Positions 10,381 through 22,191 of a DNA stretch of 64,000 nucleotides are shown here, in pieces. This DNA is from Micromussa lordhowensis (lineage: Eukaryota > Cnidaria > Anthozoa > Scleractinia > Lobophylliidae). Each line of letters begins with the position of its first letter. Position 1 is the first letter of the stretch. The notes below the pieces were generated by a model. It did not search any database. It was not told the origin of the DNA and saw only the letters and a list, made by a program, of their open reading frames with translations. Made by a program: the position numbers and the translations under genes. The stretch is from the NCBI GenBank assembly GCA_964020085.1, contig OZ026607.1:3772703-3836702 (forward strand), read 5' to 3'.

Positions 10381-11660
10381 TCTCTTGTTTTTCACGCTAT
10401 GTTCTAGAACAAGGATCCTTTGACTAAAGACGTGCAGCTCATAAAAGTCTTAATAATTCTGTATATTTTCCATGCCCACACCACATCACCTGTGACAACC
10501 TTAAAAAATTAAAACAGTAAATTAATTTGATGTTAACATGTATTCATGTATTTTGCCTAGAGAAATCACTTACCGCCTTCCGCGTCGAGATAGTGATCGT
10601 ATTCCCTCTTTTTTTCGCGTATGTCCAATATACACAAACAGATACGAATCGTCAACACCCTCACCAATCGTACTATTTAGAACGAATGGTAAGCTCCTTA
10701 GTCGATTGGTATATATATCATGTGCAAACTGCATATCGTTAATACTTGAGAGCCGTGCGAAAGCTTTTGTTCTTTCCTTTTATTTTCTTACTTTTTTTAT
10801 GGAATCCCTTGAGAGTGCTTTCCCGGCTGTAAGTAACCGTAGAAACGTTATAAAATCAAGAAATGTTTTTCTTACTTTTTTTATGGAATCCCTTGATAGT
10901 GCTTTCCCGGTTGTTAGTAGTCGTAGAAACGTTATAAAATCAAGAAATGTTGGTCATGTAATTACAAAGAAAATTATTTTTTTGGAGAAGCGATTTAATA
11001 GACATTTTACATTTGCCATAAGGAATAGTTTTTTTCTAATAATATGTTCTGCGAGTTCCACTGAAAATCAAAACGAATTTCTTTTGTCCAGAGCACTTAT
11101 ATTTAGGAAAGGAAGGAAAGAAAATGTGATGAAGAGATATGACTTTATTAATGTTGTTTTGAAATGTTTGGTTTTCATATTCAGTGCAATTGTCAACACT
11201 TCAGATGAGGTCGTCATATTTACCTTAGGGGACAGAGAGAAATCATTGAGCATCATGCAGAAGAAAGGAACGTTTTTACTCGGTGGACCTGATGTACTAA
11301 GCTAGCAGAGATACACTTTCCTTTCCCAAATTAATCCTTTTGCCCCGAACGGAAAGAAAACTAGTGGGAATTGACTTTGCTGAACGTTTGTTCCAAGTTT
11401 TTGCGATTCTGTGCTGTCACGTAGCTCTTTATAAAAAGCTAAAATAGAGGGAGCGATTGATTTACCTTTTTGGTAACAAGTGACCTTGGATTATACCACT
11501 ATTTGTTTGATCAGGCAGAACCCTTAAGAGGTCTTTGTTTGCAGTCCATCAGCTTGCCTGATGCAAATTTGTGTTAATTACCATAACGATGGTAGAATTC
11601 ATTTCCACTGAGGTTTATCCATCATAACTGATTACTGACAATCGTGACCAAAGACAAGAC

Positions 11661-12602
11661 ATGTCCAGCAACGATTCCTCTCACCTACAGACATTTTTCT
11701 TGTCTTGCAGCTCGGCCGCTGACAACCGGACAAGCACATCATATTCCAACGCAGTTACAGTTTCGACCGCCTTATTGCTTGCCTTTTCTTCACCGGTGGC
11801 AGTTGTGGGAAATGCACTCATCTTGGCGGCAATTTGGAAGAAAACGTTTGTAAGAACACCATTCCATATTCTTCTGAGTGGATTAGCGATCTCAGATTTG
11901 TGCACGGGACTCATTCCCCAGCCATTCATTGTTGCAATCACGCTCATCTACATAAAACAGTTTAAAGAAGTTTGCGGCAATCCAACATTGTATTTTGCCA
12001 TGTTGGGAATTGCCAATGGCAGCGGAACGTACCTCATTACCATCACAGTTCTCTTCATAACACTAATATCCATCGAACGATGGCTGCACATGTATCGTAG
12101 ATCCTTGGTTACAGAGCATCGTGGCTATTTTACAGTAGCCATCGTTTTGATTCTACCAATACCCTTAGTTGTTGTACGAATTATTGGCGACGTAAAGCCT
12201 GAAACGTATAGGAGTGGAGTGTATACTACGATTTTGACCATGATGCTCGTTTGCTTTGTTATCACGTCTTTCGCCTATTTCAAAGTTTACCAAATCATCC
12301 GTCATCACCAGCAGCAAGTCCACGAACATGAGACGCGTCAAAATTTTGGTCAACCTACAATAGATCTGGCAAAATACAAGAAATCTGTCGTGTCGATTCT
12401 GTACATTCTACTGCTATTTGCTGTCTGTTTCTTGCCTTTTGTTGTATGCACTGGGGTTTTTCTTTCCTTGGGTGAGATTCCAGAGTTAGGTGTCGCGTAT
12501 GGTGTGTCCATGGTGCTTTTATTTCTGTCTTCTGCCCTCAATCCAGTTCTTTACATTTGGAGGATGAATGATGTTCGTAACGCAGTCAAGCAGTTGTTTT
12601 GA
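11661..12602 (+). CDS. Class A (rhodopsin-like) GPCR, cluster copy 4
   Basis: A single-exon 313-residue receptor about 95% identical to the copy at 5346. It has the same landmarks (GN in TM1, LAISD in TM2, SIERWLHM, CFLPFVV in TM6, NPVLY in TM7) and the same abrupt C terminus (VKQLF). The changes cluster in TM1, TM2/ECL1, TM5, TM6 and TM7 (for example Thr to Ile in TM5 and Ser to Cys in TM6) and are conservative, with no stop or frameshift, so the gene looks functional. It arose by duplication of the copy 2 region. The ligand is unknown. Confidence 0.92.
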   Translation: MSSNDSSHLQTFFLSCSSAADNRTSTSYSNAVTVSTALLLAFSSPVAVVGNALILAAIWKKTFVRTPFHILLSGLAISDLCTGLIPQPFIVAITLIYIKQFKEVCGNPTLYFAMLGIANGSGTYLITITVLFITLISIERWLHMYRRSLVTEHRGYFTVAIVLILPIPLVVVRIIGDVKPETYRSGVYTTILTMMLVCFVITSFAYFKVYQIIRHHQQQVHEHETRQNFGQPTIDLAKYKKSVVSILYILLLFAVCFLPFVVCTGVFLSLGEIPELGVAYGVSMVLLFLSSALNPVLYIWRMNDVRNAVKQLF

Positions 12603-12609
12603 GGTTGCT

Positions 12610-12700
12610 CCAAACTTAAGAACGAGGAGTCGATCATGGTTACTGCGGTCGCCACCCAATCGAGTGGTCCGGTTTCGAACCCTGGCAGGGGACATTGTCT
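12610..12700 (+). repeat. tRNA-like SINE relic in GPCR copy 4 3' region
   Basis: Counterpart of 6296-6390. The B-box-like GGTTTCGAACCCTGGCAGG is better preserved here, but no A box or acceptor stem can be paired with confidence. Confidence 0.4.
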
Positions 12701-13254
12701 GTTTATATATATAGGTACCGGAGAATTTAATGCTGAGGGCAATGCATGGCCACTTGTCCCATATGCAGGCTTCACCCATGCACCTTTACCTTAGATCTAA
12801 ACGGTTTGCGTTCAACCTTGCACGGCCGTCCAAGTTATTTCCAACACAAGCACTCAGTTTTTTTCGCTCAGCAGCACAGTATGTCAAATCATAATTGAGA
12901 CTTTGATTTGAACGGTCTGACACAAGGATCTCTTTAAAGCACAGGACTAAATGGAGAGGATGTGAGAAACTTTGACCAAAATTACAAACAACACCACGTG
13001 ATTTTTTATGAATGGTCGCACACTATAGAGTTTCATCCAAAGACTTAAAAGTTAGAATCATCTTCTACAACATAATAAACAGCACCACATTTATTAAATT
13101 TAGGCACCTACAGTTTGTCCTGTATTAAATATTGCCTTCTTTTCTTTCACATATTTGGCTTATTACCATTATTATTACCATATATACATCTGACTTGGGT
13201 TACGTTTCAGTTGCTATTTTGTACATATGAAAATTTAGCTTTAATCTTAGTAGT

Positions 13255-13412
13255 ATTATTTTTAAGCATATTGTACATATGTACACTGTAAGGTTTATGA
13301 TTTTTTTTCTAGTTTGTCATTTTTATCAGGGCCTCTATTGAGAGCAGTTTTATTTATAGAGCTGCCAGAGTCACCCTGAAAAAAAAATAAAGGATTTCTT
13401 ACTTACTTACTT
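13255..13412 (+). repeat. Retroposon-like 3' end with (TTAC)n tail, unit 2
   Basis: Copy of 6950-7092 carried along by the segmental duplication. Confidence 0.45.
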
Positions 13413-14424
13413 ACCATGCCACACAGTCAATTAAACCCACAGTTCAGAATCTAAGTATAGCTTTAAAAAAAAATATTATTACGGAAATGTGTCTTGTATA
13501 ATGCACACCTATAAGTTTAGAACAATTTCAAGTTAATTACTGTTGTCTTTGTACCCCTTCCTCGTGAGATATTAGGTTGTACATTAGATAAACTACATGT
13601 TTTCGTATTAGCATGAACCTGTAATTCAGCCACCTGCTGTGATTATTTAACTATTTCATATTTATGAAGGTATTGCGGATGAGGAAACACCCAAATGTTG
13701 CTACCTAGCTACCTTTTTGAAAAACAGTGCATAAAGTGTAAAAAGCAGCCTGTTTGAGTATCCGCCTACGAAATGCCACGGGATAATTTCTTTTCCTACA
13801 AACCAAAACCAAAAACGATGATTTGCGCCGAGCTTCAGTGACTGACATGTAGTTATGTCAGCTCATGATCACTTTTCAGCTGAGCATCAAGTGACTGTTG
13901 CTATGGTAATACCTTAAGTTAAAAAGTCTAAATAAAACCTTGACGTAAAACTTAGAATTCACGCTGATCAAATGTTAATAACCCTAATGTATCTATTCGA
14001 AACTGGGTTCTTTCACGTTTTATGAAAACCAAAACTGAAAGGCCTCAGTATAAATAGCTCAATTGAATCAGAGTTATATTGCGTTATACGTCCTCACCGC
14101 TCCTCCAGTGATGTTTATGACGCTACCAAAGTTCGTGAAGGATGTCACACCTTCTTTTGACGGCGATGCGCTTATGTGATTTGTAATTCATCCTTATGAT
14201 AAGATCTTAGTCTTCCCAGTGTTGAAGTCTTAGTTTAGATTAGGTATATTACCAATACACTTAATTTTACCCAGGTTGTCATTGTGTTCGTAGATTCTGT
14301 AAAATGCTGTTCCATTCGCTAATGGGAGTTTCTGGAAATTCAAACCAGAATTTTTCACCCTATGCAAATTGCCATTGGTTTCAGTTTGGTGTGTTCTTTT
14401 TTAATTGTTTTCTCATGACTATTT

Positions 14425-14632
14425 AGGCCCCGTCCACGCGTATCCAGATATGTTTTAATCCGCAGCTTTTTCTTTGCGGATTCAAAAAGTTCCCCGTCCA
14501 CACGTAGCGTATTCATGGAGAGCAGTTTCAAAAATATCCGTATTCGCCGGATGCATGCGAACGGAGGCCGTTTCCGGAAAGAACAAGTTACGGATTAAAA
14601 AAAATCCGGATACCTGTGGACGTGGTCCTTGT
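14425..14632. mobile_element. MITE with GTCCACG-type terminal inverted repeats
   Basis: The left end reads AGGCCCCGTCCACGCGTATC and the right end is its imperfect reverse complement (TACCTGTGGACGTGGTCCT). The interior has paired CCGGAT/ATCCGG words and no coding frame of note. A related GTCCAC-type sequence, rich in AAAACG, is visible near 37575-37760 in an intron of the glycosyltransferase gene. It is absent from duplication unit 1. Confidence 0.6.
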
Positions 14633-14906
14633 GGTTCACATTACCAGATAAAAAATGGATTATACGAATTCACTCTGTTGATCCTTGTAATGTCTGAACA
14701 CCAGACAGGTCCTCGATGCAGGCGAATTCCACGCAGGAAAACACACACACGCTTTCAAGCCGCCATCTTCCGTTTTATTACACACCCACAATGCCTTAGG
14801 GCTGGGATTGCAAAGGCAACCCAGTTACAATCACTACAATCCTAGTGCAGTAGAATTTTAGAGTGCTCAGTCCTGGTAACCGTAAAATCATTACAAAATA
14901 TATACC

Positions 14907-15336
14907 ACTTATTAACCTCGTCCGTTCGGTCATTACAGGGAAATCTCAGACCGAGGCCTTGATGTATTGACCGAGCGACAGCGAGGTCAATACAGCAAGG
15001 CTAAGGTCTGAGATTTCCCTGTAATGACCGAACGGACGAGGTTAATAAGTTGTTTATTATATGGCCTTTTTAGCGCTGAAAAAAAAAACCGGAAGCGTTT
15101 TCCAATATCCGTTTGCGCGCGCGAGAGATCATTCGAGGCCATGTTCACTGAACAGAGAAAACCCTGGCCGTGCGATCGAAACCAGAGGGGACAGTAAAAA
15201 CAGCTTCTTTGAAAATGAGACAATTTTTGCCTTTATAACGCCAAGATCTAGGTCAAATTTAACATTGAAAAAAAATTTTATAATGCCCGCTCAGCAGCCA
15301 ATCAGAGCGCGTGTACTATTGTAGGCATATAATAAA
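14907..15336. mobile_element. Hairpin-plus-TIR element, family A, copy 1
   Basis: Module 1 (14907-15050) is a near-perfect hairpin with arms of about 55 bases, starting ACTTATTAACCTCGTCCG and closing CGGACGAGGTTAATAAGT. Module 2 (15053-15336) follows at once and is bounded by TTTATTATATG and CATATAATAAA. It has no long credible ORF. A shorter copy of the same layout occurs at 54389-54552. Confidence 0.75.
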
Positions 15337-15615
15337 GAAATGTTATTCATGTGATTACAAAGTGTCTGGAAAGTAGCAGACATGTTATATTTTTAAGAAA
15401 CAACACAACGTCTTTGAAATACATGTTTCAAGGTTTTCTTTCGTGGAGGTTACGGTAAACACTAGTAACAGGAAGCTGAGTGTCGTTGTTGATGAGAACA
15501 TCTAAGAAAAGGGAGCTGGTAAGTGATTTCTAAAGGCAAATTACATAAATCATGACAGCAGCATGTTTATTTACATTTTAAAGGTGGCCTGATGTTAAAA
15601 GGAAAACAAACATTC

Positions 15616-15835
15616 AATAGGCCTTTTGCAACAAACGATCACATGGTACAAAATCCGCCATACTGGAGGGCAAGCTCATTATTATTCCCGCACTGGGACA
15701 TTAAAACAAAGGCCAGTCAAGCTTGAATGGTTGAGGTCTCTTTGTTTTAACGTCCCAGTGCGGGAATAATAATGAGCTTGCCCTCCAGTATGGCGGATTT
15801 TGTACCATGTGATCGTTTGTTGCAAAAGGCCTATT
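15616..15835. repeat. 220-bp near-perfect palindrome
   Basis: Arms of about 93 bases (15616-15708 and 15743-15835) are reverse complements with essentially one mismatch (GACATT versus GACGTT), around a loop of about 34 bases. The outer ends read AATAGGCCTTTTGCAAC and GTTGCAAAAGGCCTATT. The arms' near identity suggests recent origin or ongoing gene conversion. No coding capacity. Confidence 0.85.
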
Positions 15836-16580
15836 AAGACTGTTGTGTCAAGTATAAGTCGATGAACTTGACACTCCATGCACAATTTTATCTGACGATG
15901 ATATTACAATAGTGAAAGAAAATACAGTTAAATTCATCCAGAGAGGTCCATGAGAAATACCCTGGGGTAATTCATTCTCCTAGAAAAAAAAAAAGTTCAG
16001 GCCGAGCTTGGTCACTTACATGTAGTTATGTCAACTCACTTCTCACGTGGGCATCATGTGGCTGTTGATCACGGGTAAAAATTTAAAAAAAAGCTTGAAG
16101 CTAAAAATTTAAATAAAGCCTGAAGGTAAAATATATTTGCAATATCAGAATCTTTCTTGCTGAAAATCCCTTTTGTTAATATCAAAGCCTAGCTATTTCT
16201 TAGCGATGAGCAACACGTATGCATATTTTGGAAAAAATCCCATATTTGAAGAAATAGTTATTTCAGTCTAGATTTCAGGAGCTTAGTTCCATATAGTACA
16301 CAATCAATACACCACTTGGTGCACTTTAACTAACTGTTCTTCGCGTCGCCTCTCGTTTCTTGCTTACAATATAGAGGTACCTGTCTTTCTAGAAGGATGT
16401 CCACCACATGACTCCATTTGCTGGTAAATTAATTAAGGACCTGTTCATCAATCGATCCGGTTAATATGTATAAAATCTATTAAGAAAACGTATAATAATC
16501 CTTGTTCTGTGTTTTCAGATTAACCACATTCAAGAACGCAATTCATATCATCTCGATGAAAAACTTGTTTGACATTTTCT

Positions 16581-17528
16581 CTAGTTGCCCCTACACAATA
16601 GCTGTTTGACTCCATGGCGAATATCCTTCATTCTCCACAGGTAAAGGCCTGGATTGAGTGAAGACGACAAAAATATGAGTACGCCGAACACACCATCGGC
16701 AATAAATATTTCTGAACCTATCTGGTCTAGACTTACTATGATTCCACTAGAAATTGCAAAAGGAATGAAACAAAGAGAAAGTGACGCTATAATTAATAAC
16801 ATCGTGATGACAGATTTCTTGTATTTTGCCAGGTGTATTGCTTGCTGAGCATAATTCTGGGATGCTTCGTTTGCTTGCACTTGCTGTTGGTGCTGGCGAA
16901 TTATTCGGTAAACTTTAAAATTGGCAAAAGACGTGGTTAGATAGCAGGCTAGCATGGTTACAATAATTGCGACTCTCATAGCAGTGACGTAGCTGTGTTT
17001 GCCATTAGCTGAAACCCGAAAAACAACTGTGGGAATCGGAACGATCAATATTGTGATAACAGTGAGACAACCACGACGCAATGTAACCAAGGATCGTCGA
17101 GACATGTACAGCCAACGTTCGACGGACATGAGTGTTATGAGGAGAACTGTTGTGGAAATAAAGTAGATCGCAATACTGACGCCAATTGTGTCTATGGCCT
17201 TAATAATTGAATCGTAATCTTTCCTGACAATGTACAAGAATCCTACCGTGGCATACAGTGGCTGAGCAAGAAGTCCTGTACACAAGTCAGTAAACGCTAA
17301 TCCACTCAGCAGTATATGGAATGGTGTTCGAGCAAACGTTTTCTTCCAAATTGCCACCAAGATCAACAAATTGCCCGCCACTGCCACCGGTGACAGAATA
17401 GCGATAATAGTGGCAACTGAAAGAATAAGTTTGTGGCAGAAAGTTCCGTTACCATCGCTGATTTCATCTAGCCAGTGACAAGGAGTGAAAGAACCTTGTA
17501 TGGGATATAAAATCGTGTTATTGAGCAT
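16581..17528 (-). CDS. Class A (rhodopsin-like) GPCR, cluster copy 5
   Basis: A single-exon receptor. The chosen start is the ATG at 17528 (MLNNTI), because the 13 codons upstream of it contain no ATG and the paralogues start at the same place (MFNNTS); the product is 315 residues. It shows GN in TM1 (GNLLILVAIW), LAFTD in TM2, ERW after TM3 (SVERWLYM), CFIPFAI in TM6 and NPGLY in TM7, and ends in LLCRGN, where the Cys could be palmitoylated. It has a full TM4-ECL2-TM5 region, unlike the 8493 chimera, which otherwise shares its C-terminal half and 3' flank. Ligand unknown. Confidence 0.91.
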   Translation of the reverse strand: MLNNTILYPIQGSFTPCHWLDEISDGNGTFCHKLILSVATIIAILSPVAVAGNLLILVAIWKKTFARTPFHILLSGLAFTDLCTGLLAQPLYATVGFLYIVRKDYDSIIKAIDTIGVSIAIYFISTTVLLITLMSVERWLYMSRRSLVTLRRGCLTVITILIVPIPTVVFRVSANGKHSYVTAMRVAIIVTMLACYLTTSFANFKVYRIIRQHQQQVQANEASQNYAQQAIHLAKYKKSVITMLLIIASLSLCFIPFAISSGIIVSLDQIGSEIFIADGVFGVLIFLSSSLNPGLYLWRMKDIRHGVKQLLCRGN

Positions 17529-17869
17529 GGTCTGGTTTGTTATATAATGTACGTGGAAGAGGATCAAGCCCGAGAAGAACAGGTCTTTAGTCTTCCGAAG
17601 ATGTCCTTTTTGCTGATGATTTTAACTTTGACATAGTGTGATTTCAATATGGCAGGTGATTTACTCTTCTTTGCCTTATTAGATGTGGTTCGATTCACCT
17701 GCTGAAAATTCCTTTTTTTTCCTTTTCTTGTCTTTTTTCAATTCATTTTGTTGACCTTTCGGGAAAATAATATTCCCTCTGTAGTGAACAACCTCCCGCA
17801 AAGCTTACCGACTAAACTCGATTGTAACGCAGGTTGTAATAAAAAGATATGATTGAAATATTTACCTAT

Positions 17870-18830
17870 GCAATTCTGGATGCGCTCAGCTCAATATGAA
17901 GTGAAATAAATTAACTTCTTGCTCGGAGACGTAATTATGTTACATGAAATAAACCTTCAAAGCAACACAATGAGAAAATGACAATCCAAAGATTCCATTT
18001 TTAGACTCACGCCTTTCCAAGCTTTTTAAAACAAAGAAAAATTTGCCAATATATTTTCTCTCAGAACACCGTTCCCTCAAGTCTTGGAGAAGTTGTTGAT
18101 ACCGATTTGTCTAACCGTGGGCTAAACTGATTGAGCTTCCTAATTTTGTTTAACATATAAACTTGTTGAAATATAAACAAAACCTACATAAAATAAAGCT
18201 CTAAAGAAATACCTTGAAAGAGTAACAATCTAAAGGTTGACATTTAAAACTCACTCCTTTTCGAGCTTTTTGAAACAAAAAAAAAACAATTACAAATATG
18301 GTTTTCTGAGAACACCGTTCCCTACAAGTCTTGGAGGAGTTGTTAATACCGGTTTGTGGAACAAGAGGCCAAAATTTCGCTTCTAAAGGACGGTTTTTTT
18401 AACTTTACATGCAGTATGGTAAAGATCTTTATTTGCCACAAAGTAAATAAAAAATGGGGATCACCGCGCTCGTTTTCGCAGAAAGCGCAATGAAAATCAT
18501 GCGCTTTCAAGATTTTGTTATTTTAAGACAGAGTGACGTTGCGAAATGAACTACGTACGCAGTGAGGGTGCGCAGTAACAATGGTCACAATATAAACTTG
18601 TTGAAATATAAGCAAAATCTACATTGAATATACAATGCGATACCATAAAGGAAAATAACAATCTAAGGTTGACATCCAAAACCCGTTCCTTTTCAAGTTC
18701 TTTGCGCTTTTTTTTCAAGTTCTCTAAGACAAAACAATTTAAATTATTTTTTGAGAACACGTAGCGTTTTCTTTTTTTAATTAAATAAACCTTTAAAACC
18801 AATGCAATACAATGCCAGAGTAATAATCGA
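17870..18830. repeat. Diverged tandem repeat array, about three to four units
   Basis: Words such as GAACACCGTTCCCT, AAGTCTTGGAG and GACAATC..AAGATTC recur at about 18065, 18308 and in decayed form near 18745. The blocks between them (AAACTCAC..CCTTTTC..AGCTTTTT) line up at about 18000, 18250 and 18675. Unit length is roughly 230-400 bases because of indels. No gene is visible. Confidence 0.55.
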
Positions 18831-18929
18831 AGTTAATCTGATTAAGTCAGTTGGACTTTTCCCAATTCATATGCATAGCCTCCTTTGAGTTTAAATTGAA
18901 ATTTACTAGGGGCGGAATCAAGGATTGCA

Positions 18930-20420
18930 AACCAATCCGCAGAGCAGGATTGACGGCAACGTTCTGAGCTTTGCAAGTGTTTGAAAATGTGTGAGGACTT
19001 GTGAGTAACTGGAGGACTGGTTCAATTGCTGGTTCACCTGGTTCTCGTGCTGCTTGACCTGCTTCACTAGGCGGCTCACCAGGACAATCTGACTTACTAG
19101 TTCACTTGCTGATTCACCTGGTTCACCTGTTAGTCCACGTGGTTTACTTTTTGAAACACCTGTTGGTTTACTCGATCTACGTGCTCGGTCCATTGTTGTT
19201 TCATTTTCTTTATCTGCCGTTTCAACTGCTGGTTTACGAGGTTTCCCTCTTGCTGTACCTGTTGGTTTTTCTGCATTAGCTGTCGTTTTTCCTTTCTTCT
19301 TTACCTACTCGTTGACCTGGTTTCTCTACCTTAGCTGATTCAGGTTGTTTTCTTGGTCTACTGGCTTTGCCTGAATCACCTGGTCTACGTCTTCTATTGG
19401 TTCACTTATATTTCGTTTAGTTCTCTAAAATCTGTTGGTTTGTGGGGTTCACTTTGTTCATCTTGTGCAACTGATTTGGTTCACGTGGTTCGCTTAGTTG
19501 AACTGGTTCATCTGGTTTGCTCGGTTCAAAAGTTTACTTGGTTCGTTTGGTTTACTTGGCTGTTGACCTCGTTCAGTTGGTTCACTTAGCTCACCCGTTC
19601 TATTTGGTTTACCTGTTTGACTTGGTTTACCTGCTTCACCTGGTTCATTTGTTTCTTTTTGTTCACTGGTATCACTTGGTTCACTTGGTTCACTTGTTTC
19701 ACTTGTTTCATTTGTTTAATGTTTAACTTTTTTACTGATTTGGTTCGCCTAGCCTGTTTTACCTTCCCATTGGTTTCAGCGGGCTCACTTTTTTCCGTTT
19801 TAGTTCTATAGTTGTTTCAGTCTGTTTACCTGACTTTCCTGCTTCACTTTGATCACTTGGGTTTCATATACTTACCACGCAACCTGCGCTGAATTTAGTT
19901 CGGTTTCACTTGCTTCACTTGGTTCAACTGGTTCACATAGATTTCCTGGTTTTCGTTATTTTATTTTGTCTACATTGCTTTCTTGGTTAACATTGTTTTC
20001 TTGGTTCATCTAGTCCTCTAGCTGGTTTACTTAGTTCAACTCGTTCATATGGTTCATCCTTGTTTGGATAATTCACTTGGTACTCCTTGTCCACGTGGCT
20101 TACCTAGTCCTCATTCGTCTCCTTGCCCACATGGTTCATCTGGGTTTCCTTCAATGGAAAACGTTATAATTATCCGCACTTTGAACAACCGGACCCTAGT
20201 TTATCTGATCCACCTGGTTTACCTTACTAGCTTGATTCACCTGGTCCACCCGGTTTTCGTAATTGTTATGGTTCGCCTAGTTTATCTACTTAACCTAGAT
20301 CACTTCGTTCACCTGGTTCATTTGGCTCACCATATTCACGTGGCTCATCTCTTAAACTACGTTCACCTGTTTTTTCTTAGTTCGCCTGGTTTTATATCCG
20401 ACTTCACCTAGTTTGTCTGG
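18930..20420. repeat. Degenerate 9-bp minisatellite, GGTTCACYT on plus strand
   Basis: About 1.5 kb is built from variants of GGTTCACTT/TTCACCTGG, cleanest at 19600-19720. On the plus strand it gives open runs rich in His-Leu-Val and Trp-Phe-Thr, which are repeat artefacts. On the minus strand the consensus CCAGGTGAA reads Pro-Gly-Glu, a collagen Gly-X-Y triplet, and one short stretch (19090-19140) still reads GLTGEPGES. All frames are broken by stops, so this is not a working gene. Confidence 0.8.
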
Positions 20421-20459
20421 TTTGCTTGGTGGATTGTGCGCTTTCCACTTCACGATCAA

Positions 20460-22190
20460 CTCTGGTGTCACTTTCCGGACATTTCTTGTAGCGAATGAAA
20501 CAGTTCTTAAATATTTTTTTTCTGGAATACCCAAATTCTCGAAAAATGTCTTTCCAGGAATTTCCGTTACATTTGAATTTCCATTCCAGCAGTTTCGGTT
20601 TGATAGTTAGCCTTTCGAAAATTCAACAATTGTCTTATTGTTTAGAAGCTTTTCCCGGGAAATTTCGACACGGTTGGTTACCGTATCGAAATATTTCTAA
20701 AACATCACTAAAAATTCGCCTGAAAAGAAGTTTGCACTGTTTTCGCCGAATTTTTTGGAAATTGCCGCAATTCGGTTAATTTCATCTGCATTACTTTTGA
20801 ACAGCACTGTAGGTGAATAACTTATTGTTAATTTTACCTTCGTAAACGACAAATTTAAATTTGACATTAAGCTGCCGAATCCTTAGTTTATTTTAATATA
20901 AATGCAAATGCAGATATGTCCGGCTGCACTGCATTTTTGGAAACCCAAACAACATCATTTATCTAACTTCAATTTAACATTTTAATTAAGTTTACTTTAC
21001 TTTACTTTTCTATGTCATGGTGTAATCGGAAGCCTTCCAAAATAAAACTCCAAATCAATTTTGTGTATACTTTACTCCAATAAAATACTACAAGATGATT
21101 GCATGTGGACCGTATTTTTTTCATTTTTGCCTTGCCCAACTGTGTAGTCTTTAATTACTTTTGTCCACTTTGCGCTGATAATAAGTCATATTCTACGTTA
21201 GTTGTGATTAAATGTCTCACCTACGCTGAGCGAATTCATCAAACAGAAAATAATTAATTCTTTGAATAGTCCATTAATCTCGATCATAACCCTATCATTC
21301 ATGTTGTCTTTGCTGTACATGAAGGTATACTTGAGGTACAAGCTTTATTCTGAAACTTGATATCTGGATCTTCAGTATACCAGCTTAGAGTACGAAGTAC
21401 AAGGTAGGTAACGAACTCAAATTCGCATTCAAATTCAAACAAAAGGAATGGAGTCCAGTTTAAATCAGTGAATCTTTTTTAATCGCTTTAGTCTAATGGA
21501 AACGTTCTCCGCCGTTCTGATCATTATTGTTTTGGTTTTACAAATCTTCGTAATACTAAGCCCTTCTTTGATGATCTGCGTTATGGGCCTTTCTTGAAAA
21601 AGAGATTATTCATAGGCCAGTTTAGGGAGTTTAAGTTACCACGATGACGACATCGCGGACAACGTCGACCAAAAAATTTAAATGAATTAACTTTTTTACC
21701 AACGAATTTTGCGATACTTGTTTCTCGAAGCTTGGAACACAGCGTAAAACTCGAATTAAAAATCTCTCCAGACGACCACGACTTTGGGCATTTCTCGTTG
21801 TTGTTTTGCAGAGACTGGCAAAGAATTTTACTGAAATTATTACGTACGTGCACAACCACTGTATTTGCTATTAAATCTTTTGTTTAGCGACATTCCGGTT
21901 GCCGTGCCTTTGTGGTTTTCTTTAACTTTCTAGAGATAAGAAGTTAGTCGTGTAAGCCAAAACTGCATAATTTCAAATTGTTATCAGCCTGCATCAAGTG
22001 GCCGGTGGGGCGAATAAGCTGACTGAATCATTTCTCCCGACTGTTTCATATCCATGCTTTATCTAAAAAAAAGTGCCATTCATGGTGATGATAATAATAT
22101 TTTTTACTTTTTGAATCATATGTTGGCCACAGGTGAAAAGAGAAGGAGACAATTCATCTGACGGCTTGTTTTTAAATCTCAGTGGACCGC
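20460..22190. other. Intergenic, AT-rich, no gene seen
   Basis: Bases 20480-20780 carry a TTTCC/GGAAA-rich repeat resembling the family at 3032-3742. The rest has no ORF with recognisable similarity; short frames at 21581-21859 lack any domain. Confidence 0.5.
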
Positions 22191-22191
22191 C

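Larger units (their letters stand above)
8876..14190. repeat. Segmental duplication, unit 2
   Basis: Counterpart of 1090-7950. It includes the 5' half and upstream flank of the chimeric GPCR, the foldback at 10136-10380, GPCR copy 4 and the TTAC-tailed repeat. Homology to unit 1 stops near 14190, where about 1.85 kb of other sequence intervenes before homology to the 7955 region resumes near 16047. Confidence 0.85.

Noticed and set aside
17529..17567. N-terminal extension of GPCR copy 5
   Set aside because: The extension would need a TTG start; the first ATG is at 17528 and matches the paralogues.
19353..19811. Plus-strand ORFs rich in His-Leu-Val and Trp-Phe-Thr
   Set aside because: They are translations of the 9-bp minisatellite in several frames; they have no domain and end wherever the repeat changes phase.
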